Translations under genes and position numbers: made by a program | Assembly: GCF_036687315.1 (NCBI RefSeq) | Contig: NZ_CP144683.1 | Location: 2,612,001-2,676,000, forward strand | DNA length: 64,000 nt | Source of the DNA: Sphingopyxis sp. TUF1 | GTDB lineage: Bacteria; Pseudomonadota; Alphaproteobacteria; Sphingomonadales; Sphingomonadaceae | Direction of reading: 5' to 3' | Shown here: piece by piece, positions 17,663-24,968 of the stretch | How the letters are laid out: every line of letters starts with the position of its first letter | How positions within the stretch are numbered: position 1 is the first letter of the stretch | Notes under the pieces: model-generated | Seen by the model: the letters and a program-made list of their open reading frames with translations, nothing else | Databases searched by the model: none | What the model was told of the DNA's origin: nothing

Positions 17663-19051
17663 TTGATCGGTGAGACGACATCTGACGGGGCGGGGAGCGA
17701 TACGACGGCGTTTCTGAGCCGCTATGTCGCGAACTTTTCGTTCGACACGCTGGACGAGGCCGCGCTCAGGATCGCCAAGCATTGCCTGCTGGACTGGTTC
17801 GGCGTGACGCTTGCCGCGCGGCATGAGCCGATTGCCGCACTTCTCGTCGCGGACGCCGACGACGCGGGCGGCCGGGAGCAGGCGACGCTCGTCGGCCAGG
17901 GGCGCCGCGTCTCGCTGCGGTACGCCGCCCTGATCAACGGCGCGGCGGCGCATGTCCTCGATTATGATGATGTCAGTTTCGACATGCAGGGGCACCCGAG
18001 CGCTCCGGTCGCGCCGGTCGCCGTGGCGCTGGCCGAATATCTGCGGCTACCCGGCCGCGCCTTGATCGAATGTTTCGCCGCCGGCTTCGAGGCCGCCTGC
18101 CGCGTCGGCGTGCTGATGGGAAGCAGCCATTACCGGCACGGCTGGCACACCACCGCGACCTTCGGCGTCTTCGGGGCCGCGGCTGCGGCTGCGCGATGCC
18201 TCGGTCTTGACGAAGCGCGCACGGCCCAAGCCTTCGGCATCGCCGGCTGTCATGCCGCGGGTCTCAAATCGGCATTCGGGACGATGGCCAAGTCGCTGCA
18301 GGTGGGGCATGCTGCGGCGGACGGTCTGTGGGCGGCCCGGCTGGCGGAGCGCGGCGTGACCGCCCCCACGGATATCTTCGACGTAGCGCAGGGTTTCGCC
18401 GCGACCCAATCCATCAGCATCGATCGCGACGCCGCCCGAGCCGAGCCGCCGGGAGGGTTCTACCTGCGCCGCAACATGTTCAAATATCATTCCGCCTGTT
18501 ATCTCACCCATTCCTCGATCGAGGCGGTGCGCGAATTGCACCGCAAATATCCGATCGATCCGGCTCAGATCGCCGCGGTCGAGATCGTGGTCGATCAGGA
18601 TCATCTGAGCGTCTGCAACATCGAGGCACCCGTGACGGGGCTCGAAATGAAGTTTTCGCTTCGCGCTATGGTCGCGCTCGCGCTGCTCAAGCGCGATACC
18701 GCCGGGGAAGCCAGTTTCACGGCCCAATCGGCGCGCGATCCCATGCTTGTCGCGATGCGCGACAAGATCCGTGTGACGGCCCGGCCGAGCTGGGGCAGCT
18801 CGGAAAGCGATGTCATCCTTTGCATGGCCGACGGACGCATGTTGAGCGGCCGCTATGATGTCGGCGTCCCCGCGATCGATCTCGCGCACCAGGAGACGCG
18901 CCTGCTCGCCAAATTTCACTCGCTGGCGAGCCCCGTCATCGGAGAGGGGGGAGCCGCCGAGCTCGCCGGCCTCTGCCTGGATCTCGAACATGTCGTCGAC
19001 GTCAGCGAACTTGCGAGACTCGCCGCCGCCAGGGAGGTTGCGCATGTCTGA
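17663..19051 (+). CDS. MmgE/PrpD family protein
   Basis: Member of the MmgE/PrpD family (2-methylcitrate dehydratase, cis-aconitate decarboxylase and relatives). The open frame begins at 17495, but the family's N-terminal sequence starts near residue 60 of that frame. I choose the TTG at 17663, which has a GGGGAG site seven bases upstream, giving 462 residues, close to the family norm of about 450. Recognisable segments: FLSRYVANFSFD, the Asp/His-containing LDYDDVSFDMQGHPSAPV, GMTGCHAAGLKSAFGTMAKS-like region (here IAGCHAAGLKSAFGTMAKS) and FKYHSACYLTHSSIEA. It is the first gene of a tightly packed operon with MaoC, ACAD, MaoC, CoA-transferase and CitE-like genes. A dehydratase, hydratase or decarboxylase acting on a branched di/tricarboxylate is inferred. 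Confidence 0.88.
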   Translation: MIGETTSDGAGSDTTAFLSRYVANFSFDTLDEAALRIAKHCLLDWFGVTLAARHEPIAALLVADADDAGGREQATLVGQGRRVSLRYAALINGAAAHVLDYDDVSFDMQGHPSAPVAPVAVALAEYLRLPGRALIECFAAGFEAACRVGVLMGSSHYRHGWHTTATFGVFGAAAAAARCLGLDEARTAQAFGIAGCHAAGLKSAFGTMAKSLQVGHAAADGLWAARLAERGVTAPTDIFDVAQGFAATQSISIDRDAARAEPPGGFYLRRNMFKYHSACYLTHSSIEAVRELHRKYPIDPAQIAAVEIVVDQDHLSVCNIEAPVTGLEMKFSLRAMVALALLKRDTAGEASFTAQSARDPMLVAMRDKIRVTARPSWGSSESDVILCMADGRMLSGRYDVGVPAIDLAHQETRLLAKFHSLASPVIGEGGAAELAGLCLDLEHVVDVSELARLAAAREVAHV

Positions 19052-19541
19052 CGATTTTCGTGAACGTGCCCTGTTGTGGCCGAAAGGAAACTTTTGGGAG
19101 GATTTTGACGAGGGGCGTATGTTCGAGCACCGGCTCGGGCGGACAGTCTCCGACAGCGACAACACGCTCTTCACGGTTCTGACTCTCCATTATAACCCGC
19201 TCTACCTCGACGCGGCCGCCTGCGCCGCGGCCGGCCATGGCGGCCGGATCGTCAATCCGCTGCTGGTCTTCAACATCGTCTTCGGCCTCTCGGTCGAAGC
19301 CCTGAGCGAAGGGGGCGGACCCTTTCTGGGCGTCGACGAGCTCTCCTATCACGCGCCGGTCTACGTCGGGGAGACCCTCTATGCCCGCAGCACTGTCCTC
19401 GGTCGCCGCCTTTCGGCGTCGAACAAGGATTACGCGATCGCCACCTGGCGCACCGAGGGGCGCAATCAGGACGGCGCGCCGGTCATTGCCTTTACGCGGA
19501 CGAACCTCGTTCGCCGCCGCCCCGAGCAGGATGAACTATGA
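19044..19541 (+). CDS. MaoC-like hot-dog dehydratase
   Basis: A 165-residue MaoC-family (R-specific enoyl-CoA hydratase type) protein. The start is the ATG at 19044, eight bases inside the PrpD gene, with GGGAGG upstream. In the segment LHYNPLYLDAAACAA the normal hydratase motif NPxHxD appears as NPLYLD, so the usual His is missing. A second MaoC gene lies two genes downstream, so the pair may act as a heteromer. Its stop overlaps the ACAD start (ATGA). In P. aeruginosa the itaconyl-CoA hydratase of a similar gene set is also a MaoC protein (established knowledge); the equivalence here is inference. Confidence 0.88.
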   Translation: MSDDFRERALLWPKGNFWEDFDEGRMFEHRLGRTVSDSDNTLFTVLTLHYNPLYLDAAACAAAGHGGRIVNPLLVFNIVFGLSVEALSEGGGPFLGVDELSYHAPVYVGETLYARSTVLGRRLSASNKDYAIATWRTEGRNQDGAPVIAFTRTNLVRRRPEQDEL

Positions 19542-20713
19542 CCAGCCCAACCACCTATCTCACCGAAGAGCGCCTGATGATTCAGGAACTCGCGCGCCAG
19601 TTCGCCATGAACGAAGTGCTGCCGCTCGCCAATCGCCTCGACCCCGAGCAGGGCGACATTCCCCAGTCGCTTCGTGACCAGATGGCCGACCTCGGCTTCT
19701 TCGGCATCCTCATTCCGGAGGAATATGGCGGGCTGGGTCTTGGCTGCTTCGAATATTGCCTCGTGACCGAGGAATTGTCGCGCGCGTGGATGAGCGTCGG
19801 CTCGCTGATCGCGCGCGGCAACGGCCTGCTCGGCGCCGAGCTCATGGCTGAGGAAAAGCGGCGCGACCTGCTTCCGCGAATTGCCAAGGGCGAGCTGCTG
19901 GGTTCCTTTGCCATGTCGGAGCCCGATGCCGGGTCGGACGCGGCGAACATCAGTTGCCGGGCGCGCCGCGACGGAGGCGAATGGGTTATCAACGGCAATA
20001 AATATTGGTGCACCTTCGCCGACGGCGCCGACTATATTTGCGTCGTCGCGCGCACGGAGGTCGACGTCGATTCCCAGCGCCGACACAAGGGGCTCAGCGT
20101 CTTCATGATCCCCAAGCCGCGCGGCGAATTGCCGTCCGGCGTCAAGGGGAGCCCCATCCCGAAGATCGGCTATTTCGGATGGAAGACCTGGGAGCTGGCG
20201 TTCGACGAATGCCGGGTACCGGCAGAGGCCATGATCGGCGAGGAGGGCAAGGCCTTCTATCTCTTCTCCAACATGTTGGAGAAGGCCCGCGCGCACACCG
20301 CGGCGCGCGCTATCGGCGTCGCCCGCGCCGCTTTGGAAGATGCGATGGCCTACGCCCGGCAGCGGGTGCAGTTCGGCCGCCCGATCGCCGAGTTCCAGGC
20401 CATTCGCTTCAAGATCGCGACGATGGCGACCGAGATCGAGGCCGCGCGGCAGCTGCTTTATCATGTGTGCGACAAGATCGACACGGGCGTCCGCTGCGAC
20501 ACCGAGGCATCGATGGTTAAATATTATGCATCCGAAATCGCGGAGCGCGTGACGAGCGAAGGCATGCAGATTCTCGGTGGCGCAGGCTATACCAAGCTTC
20601 ATGCGATGGAGCGGCACTGGCGCGACGCGCGGCTTACTAAGATTTTCGAAGGAACGTCGGAGATCCAGCAGCGCATCATTTCCGATAATCTGCTCGGGAA
20701 AATCCCGTCATGA
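19538..20713 (+). CDS. Acyl-CoA dehydrogenase
   Basis: Canonical 391-residue acyl-CoA dehydrogenase. Visible motifs: FAMSEPDAGSDAANISC, the substrate/FAD segment NGNKYWCTFADGADYI, RVQFGRPIAEFQAIRFKIA, and the C-terminal LGGAGYTKLHAMERHWRDA with the terminal IQQRIISDNLLG. It starts in an ATGA overlap with the first MaoC gene and its own stop overlaps the second. Its place among C5-dicarboxylate-type genes makes a methylsuccinyl-CoA-like or glutaryl-CoA-like substrate plausible (inference). Confidence 0.95.
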   Translation: MTSPTTYLTEERLMIQELARQFAMNEVLPLANRLDPEQGDIPQSLRDQMADLGFFGILIPEEYGGLGLGCFEYCLVTEELSRAWMSVGSLIARGNGLLGAELMAEEKRRDLLPRIAKGELLGSFAMSEPDAGSDAANISCRARRDGGEWVINGNKYWCTFADGADYICVVARTEVDVDSQRRHKGLSVFMIPKPRGELPSGVKGSPIPKIGYFGWKTWELAFDECRVPAEAMIGEEGKAFYLFSNMLEKARAHTAARAIGVARAALEDAMAYARQRVQFGRPIAEFQAIRFKIATMATEIEAARQLLYHVCDKIDTGVRCDTEASMVKYYASEIAERVTSEGMQILGGAGYTKLHAMERHWRDARLTKIFEGTSEIQQRIISDNLLGKIPS

Positions 20714-21186
20714 GCACCCGGGTGCCATCGGACAGCTGGTTCGACGATTTTCGGGTCGGCGACATCTTCAAACATGCGCGCGGAAAAACCGTTACCGAGA
20801 TGGACAATGTCCTGATCACCAATCTCGTCATCAACACTGCCGAAGGCCATTATAACGAGCACAAGCAAAGCCAGATGCCGGTCGCGGAGCATTTGCGCCA
20901 CCGGGTCGTGTTCGGCGGCATCACGGTCGCGATGATCGTCGGTCTTGCTGCCCAGGACACGACCGCGCGTGCGATCGCCGAACTCGGGATGGACAAGATC
21001 AGGCTGCGCCAGCCGGTTCTGCACGGCGATACGCTCTATGCCTATTCCGAAGTCCTGGAAAAGACCGAGCGGGACGACAGTTCGGGCGAGGTCCGCTTCC
21101 GCCATTGGGGCGTGAACCAGCATGATGCCGTCGTGTTCGAGGGCGAACGCACCCTCCTTCTGTCGCGGCAGCCGGCAGCGCGATGA
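20710..21186 (+). CDS. MaoC-like hot-dog dehydratase (second of the operon)
   Basis: A 158-residue MaoC-family protein with the FxDFRVGDIFKHARGKTVTEMDN opening in abbreviated form (WFDDFRVGDIF, then GKTVTEMDN), then INTAEGHYNEHK in place of the standard NPxHxD hydratase motif, and the C-terminal hot-dog strands LRQPVLHGDTLYAYSEVLEK. It starts four bases inside the ACAD gene and ends four bases inside the CoA-transferase gene. With the first MaoC gene it may form a two-subunit hydratase for a branched enoyl-CoA. Confidence 0.88.
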   Translation: MSTRVPSDSWFDDFRVGDIFKHARGKTVTEMDNVLITNLVINTAEGHYNEHKQSQMPVAEHLRHRVVFGGITVAMIVGLAAQDTTARAIAELGMDKIRLRQPVLHGDTLYAYSEVLEKTERDDSSGEVRFRHWGVNQHDAVVFEGERTLLLSRQPAAR

Positions 21187-22418
21187 TCGCGCCCGCCGAA
21201 AATCCCGGCGCGCTGAGCGGGGTCAAGGTTCTCGACCTGACGTTGATGCTGGCCGGTCCCTTCTGCACGATGTTGCTGGCAGACCAGGGCGCCGATGTCA
21301 TCAAGATCGAGCCGCCGGGCGGCGACCAGACCCGTTTGAGCGGCCCCTTTGCGCGCGGCGATACGCTCCGGTCCTACGGCGGCTATTTTGCCAGCATCAA
21401 CCGCAACAAGCGCAGCATTGTCCTCGATCTCAAGACAGGGGCGGGCCGCGAGATATTCCTGCGCCTCGTGCGCGACGCCGATGTGCTGATCGAAAATTTC
21501 CGGACCGGCGTGATGGACAGGCTCGGTGTTGGCTATGACCGGCTGAGGGAAATCAATCCCAAACTTGTCTATGGCTGTCTCCGAGGCTTCGGCGATCCGC
21601 GGTCGGGCGAAAGCCCGTACAACAAATGGCCCGCCTATGATGTGGTGGCGCAGGCCATGGGCGGCATCATGGGGGTGACCGGACCCGACGCCGCCACGCC
21701 GATGAAGGTCGGACCAGGGATCGGCGACACGATTCCGGCGATGCTTCTGTCGAACGGCGTCCTAGGGGCGTTGCTGCACGCCGAGCGGACCGGGGAGGGG
21801 CAGTTCGTCGATATCGCGATGTACGACGCGATGGTCGCGGTGTGCGAGCGAATTATCTACCAGCACAGCTATGACGGAACGGTGCCTGTGCCCGAGGGAA
21901 ATGGTCACCCGTTTCTCTGTCCCTTCGGCCTATTTCCGGCAAAGGACGGCTGGGTCGCGATTGCCTGTCCGACGGAGCAGTTCTGGGCCATCTTGGTCGA
22001 GGCGATGGGCGCGCCGCATATCGCCGCCGATGAACGCTACGCCAGCAATGCGGCCCGGGCCGGGCTGAACGACGAGGTCGTCGCGCTGATTTCGGACTGG
22101 ACGCGCGCCCGGACCAAACAGCAACTCGCCGACGCCATTGGCGGCAAGGTTCCCTTTGGTCCGGTCAATAATGTTGCCGAGATTTTTGCGGATCCGCACA
22201 TCGCCGCACGCGGGATGCTCGCCGAAGTCGAACACCCCGGATCGGATCAGCCTGTGGTCATCGCGAACACCCCGCTGCGGTTTTCGGTCACGCAGGGCGG
22301 GGTTCGCATGCGCGCGCCGACGCTCGGCGAGCATCGCGACGATATTCTGGAGGAACTGGGAATGGGCGGCAGCGAGATCATCGCGGCGCGCGACGCCGGC
22401 GCCTTTGGCGAGCCCTGA
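21183..22418 (+). CDS. CoA-transferase family III (CaiB/BaiF)
   Basis: A 411-residue family III CoA-transferase that moves CoA from a donor (often succinyl-CoA) to a carboxylic acid. The N-terminal GVKVLDLTLMLAGPFCTMLL and the following DVIKIEPPGGDQTR are diagnostic. The Asp in VGPGIGDTIPAMLL is the expected catalytic residue that forms the acyl anhydride. It starts in an ATGA overlap with the MaoC gene. In the operon it would activate the dicarboxylate that the ACAD, MaoC and CitE-like proteins then process. Confidence 0.94.
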   Translation: MIAPAENPGALSGVKVLDLTLMLAGPFCTMLLADQGADVIKIEPPGGDQTRLSGPFARGDTLRSYGGYFASINRNKRSIVLDLKTGAGREIFLRLVRDADVLIENFRTGVMDRLGVGYDRLREINPKLVYGCLRGFGDPRSGESPYNKWPAYDVVAQAMGGIMGVTGPDAATPMKVGPGIGDTIPAMLLSNGVLGALLHAERTGEGQFVDIAMYDAMVAVCERIIYQHSYDGTVPVPEGNGHPFLCPFGLFPAKDGWVAIACPTEQFWAILVEAMGAPHIAADERYASNAARAGLNDEVVALISDWTRARTKQQLADAIGGKVPFGPVNNVAEIFADPHIAARGMLAEVEHPGSDQPVVIANTPLRFSVTQGGVRMRAPTLGEHRDDILEELGMGGSEIIAARDAGAFGEP

Positions 22419-22439
22419 AGACAAGCAAGGAACAAAGAG

Positions 22440-23351
22440 ATGACGAACAAACCCGAACGCCTCCGCCGCGTCCAGCTCGCGGTGCCGGGGAACAGCGAGA
22501 AATTTATCGCCAAGGCGGCGGCCAGCGATGCCGACCATGTCTTTCTCGATCTCGAAGATGCGGTCGCCCCGAGCGCCAAGGTGGCCGCCCGCAGCACGGT
22601 CGCGGCGGGGTTGAACGAACTTGACTGGGGGACAAAGACCCGGTGCGTGCGGATCAACGACCTCCAGACGCCCTATGCCTATGAAGATATCATCACGCTC
22701 ATGGAACTGGCCGGCGAGCGTCTCGACACGATCATGATTCCGAAGGTGAAGACGGCTGCCGATGTGCAATGGGTCGATATATTGCTGACGCAGATCGAGG
22801 CGAAGCTGGGCCTCGATCGCCGGGTCGGCCTCGAGGTGCTGATCGAAGAGGTCGAGGGCATGATGAATGTCAACCAGATCGCGGCGTCGACGCCGCGGCT
22901 CGAATGCCTGATCCTCGGCGGCGGCGATTATTCGGCGTCGCAGGGCATCGACACCAGCGTGGCGTTTCAGACGCGCGATTATCCCGGCGACATCTGGCAC
23001 CATGCGCGCTTTCGTCTGACCATCGCGGCGCGGGCCAACAAGCTGGACGCGGTCGACGGGCCCTATGCCAACCTCGCCGATTTCGATGGATATCGCGACG
23101 AATGCTGGCGGGCGGCCTGTCTCGGCATGACCGGGAAGTGGGCGGTGCATCCGTCGCAGATTGCGCATGCGAAGGAGATTTTCAGCCCGACGGCGGACGA
23201 GGTGGCTTATGCCCGCCGGCTCATCGCGGCCTATGAAGACGCCCAGCGGCGCGGCGAGGGAGCGGTCGAGTTCGAGGGCGTCATGATCGACGTCGGCTCG
23301 GTCCGGATCCTCAACCTGGTGCTGGACAAGGCGCGGCGGATGGGCCTGTAA
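22440..23351 (+). CDS. HpcH/HpaI (CitE-like) acyl-CoA lyase
   Basis: A 303-residue CitE/malyl-CoA lyase-type protein that cleaves a 3-hydroxyacyl-CoA (malyl-, methylmalyl- or citramalyl-CoA) by a retro-Claisen reaction. It shows the opening LRRVQLAVPGN, FLDLEDAVAP, the Mg2+ ligand Glu in LEVLIEEVEGM, and the second ligand Asp in LGGGDYSAS. Its start is 21 bases after the CoA-transferase stop, with AAGGAACAAAGAG upstream. It is the expected last step of the operon, releasing acetyl-CoA plus a 2-oxoacid or a related pair. Confidence 0.92.
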   Translation: MTNKPERLRRVQLAVPGNSEKFIAKAAASDADHVFLDLEDAVAPSAKVAARSTVAAGLNELDWGTKTRCVRINDLQTPYAYEDIITLMELAGERLDTIMIPKVKTAADVQWVDILLTQIEAKLGLDRRVGLEVLIEEVEGMMNVNQIAASTPRLECLILGGGDYSASQGIDTSVAFQTRDYPGDIWHHARFRLTIAARANKLDAVDGPYANLADFDGYRDECWRAACLGMTGKWAVHPSQIAHAKEIFSPTADEVAYARRLIAAYEDAQRRGEGAVEFEGVMIDVGSVRILNLVLDKARRMGL

Positions 23352-23412
23352 CGCGGCCGCGCCGCAAGACTGCCGCACCCGTTCCGGGCGCGCTACGAGA
23401 TGGAAAGAAGAG

Positions 23413-24204
23413 ATGATGACAGACGCGACGCTTGCCGATTTCGGCCGGAAGTTGAGAGAAGCCTATGCCGGAGGCGCGATCGAGCCGTCGCAGCCCGGAA
23501 GCGGGCCCGCCGATGTTGGGCAGGCCTATGCGGTGCAATTCGCCAATGCGCTGTGGTGGCAGGCAGAAGGGCGCAGGATCGCCGGCCGCAAAAATGCCCT
23601 GACGGTCGAGGCGGGACAGCGGGCGTTCGGCACCGACCAGCCCTGCTTCGGTTCGCTCTTCGACGATCGGCAGCTGGCCAGCGGCAGCACGCTCGATCCG
23701 GCCTGCACCATCGCGCCGAGAGTCGAAGGCGAGGTTGCGCTCGTGCTGGCCCGGGACGTCGACGCACCGCTTTTGACGCTCGAGGATGCGGCAGAAGCCG
23801 TGGCGCGTGTTCATGCGGCGATCGAGATCGTCGATTCGCGCATCCGGAATTGGCAGCCTTCCTTGCTCGATCTTATCGCCGATAACAGCTGTGCCTCGCA
23901 TTTCATCCTGTCGGAAGAATCGGCGCCGGTCGAGGGAACCGACCTCCTTGACTGCGCAATGATCCTGCGGATCAATGGTGCGGTCGCCTCGTCGGGCACC
24001 GGAGCAGCAGCGCTCGGGCATCCGCTGCGTTCGCTGATGTGGTTGTCGGCCGAATGTGCGCGGCGGGGCGAATCTTTGCGCACCGGTGAGGTGATCCTGA
24101 CCGGGACGCTGGGTCCCGCGATACCGATCACGGCGGGGGACAAGGTCGACGTCACGATCGAAGGGATCGGCGCCTGCGATTTCCGTTTCGCGCAATCGGC
24201 CTAG
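23413..24204 (+). CDS. 2-keto-4-pentenoate hydratase/FAH-superfamily protein
   Basis: A 263-residue protein of the MhpD/fumarylacetoacetase superfamily, which hydrates 2-hydroxy-2,4-dienoates or acts on related keto acids with Mg2+. The acidic metal motif VEGEVALVL and the later RNWQPSLLDLIADN segment fit the family. The usual GRKIGLTS loop reads GRKNALTVEAGQ, so the residues after the Lys differ from characterised hydratases. Two in-frame ATGs (23413, 23416) are possible. It is 61 bases after the CitE-like gene and is the last gene of the operon before a terminator-like structure. It could process a keto acid from ring or sugar-acid cleavage. Confidence 0.88.
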   Translation: MMTDATLADFGRKLREAYAGGAIEPSQPGSGPADVGQAYAVQFANALWWQAEGRRIAGRKNALTVEAGQRAFGTDQPCFGSLFDDRQLASGSTLDPACTIAPRVEGEVALVLARDVDAPLLTLEDAAEAVARVHAAIEIVDSRIRNWQPSLLDLIADNSCASHFILSEESAPVEGTDLLDCAMILRINGAVASSGTGAAALGHPLRSLMWLSAECARRGESLRTGEVILTGTLGPAIPITAGDKVDVTIEGIGACDFRFAQSA

Positions 24205-24207
24205 ATC

Positions 24208-24234
24208 GCCCCGAGGGGCAAAAAGAGGGCGCCC
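24208..24234. terminator. Terminator-like inverted repeats between convergent genes
   Basis: GCCCCGAGGGGC (24208-24219) followed by five A residues, then the palindrome GGGCGCCC (24227-24234). The GGGGC of the first unit can also pair with GCCCC of the second. It lies between the stop codons of the convergent hydratase and cupin genes, so termination is the likely role. Confidence 0.5.
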
Positions 24235-24270
24235 CTTCTGCGAGGCGGCCGCAGCCGCTCGCGGGCAGGA

Positions 24271-24780
24271 TCATCGTTTCACAGCGATCAGGAACAGCTC
24301 GAGGGCGGTGTCTTCCGACGGATTGGCAATCCCGTGCGGAACCCCGTTGGGGGTGAAGACGTGGTCGCCCGGGACAACGCGGAAGCGTTCGTCAGCCACT
24401 TCCATCATCCCCTCTCCGGCAAGGATGAAGTAGAATTCGTCAAAGGATCCGGCCTTCTTGTCTCCGAGGCGGTGCGTGTGGACGCCCTCGCTCGCCTGCG
24501 GCGGAATGGAATAATGCAGCAGGATGTTCGGCTCCGTGCTGCCTTCGAAATGGAAATATTTGATCGTCACCGTCCCGACTCCGCCATTGGTATTGGGAAG
24601 GGGAATCGCGCCGTCCGAGACACGCTCGATCAAATGGGTGGGGCCGGAGTTTTTCAGCGCGGCGGCATGCGCGCGCTGAAAAATTGCGGGGACCGCCGCG
24701 CCCGCGGCGGCGGTCGTGACTAAAGCCCGGCGGGACATGATTCGACCCAGGAGATTCAGTGCTTTGCTTTCATCTTCCAT
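24271..24780 (-). CDS. Secreted cupin-domain protein with Tat-like leader
   Basis: A single-domain cupin of 169 residues from the ATG at 24780; a longer frame starts at 24822. The N-terminus has a twin-arginine-like segment MSRRALVTTAAAGAAVP and an Ala-rich cleavage region AHAA, which suggests export. Cupin metal ligands are visible in GVHTHRLGD (two His), the Glu in SFDEFYFI, and the His of GVPHG. No enzymatic activity can be assigned; it may bind a small ligand or act as a dioxygenase or isomerase. It is transcribed divergently from the TonB receptor across the region with operator site D, so it probably belongs to the same regulon. Confidence 0.84.
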   Translation of the reverse strand: MEDESKALNLLGRIMSRRALVTTAAAGAAVPAIFQRAHAAALKNSGPTHLIERVSDGAIPLPNTNGGVGTVTIKYFHFEGSTEPNILLHYSIPPQASEGVHTHRLGDKKAGSFDEFYFILAGEGMMEVADERFRVVPGDHVFTPNGVPHGIANPSEDTALELFLIAVKR

Positions 24781-24859
24781 GTGCCTGACCTTCGATTGAG
24801 CGGCCAATTCCACACGAACCATTCCGCCAAATCAGGTCCGCACGCCGCCGCCGGGATTG

Positions 24860-24888
24860 TTGACATCCTATTTACCGGTCGGTATAAC
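24860..24888 (+). promoter_or_regulatory. Sigma-70 promoter with operator in the spacer (site D)
   Basis: Consensus TTGACA (24860-24865), a 17-base spacer, and TATAAC (24883-24888) read toward the TonB receptor at 24969. The spacer contains TACCGGTCGGTA (24873-24884), which on the minus strand is TACCGACCGGTA, one base away from the TACCTACCGGTA element of sites A, C and E1. The geometry is that of a promoter blocked by a bound dimeric repressor. Confidence 0.75.
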
Positions 24889-24968
24889 AACTTTCGAGCA
24901 GTCGGACAAGAACGCTGCCATTTGGACCAACGGATATTGTGGTTCGGGACCATGGAGGGGAGTTTCAG

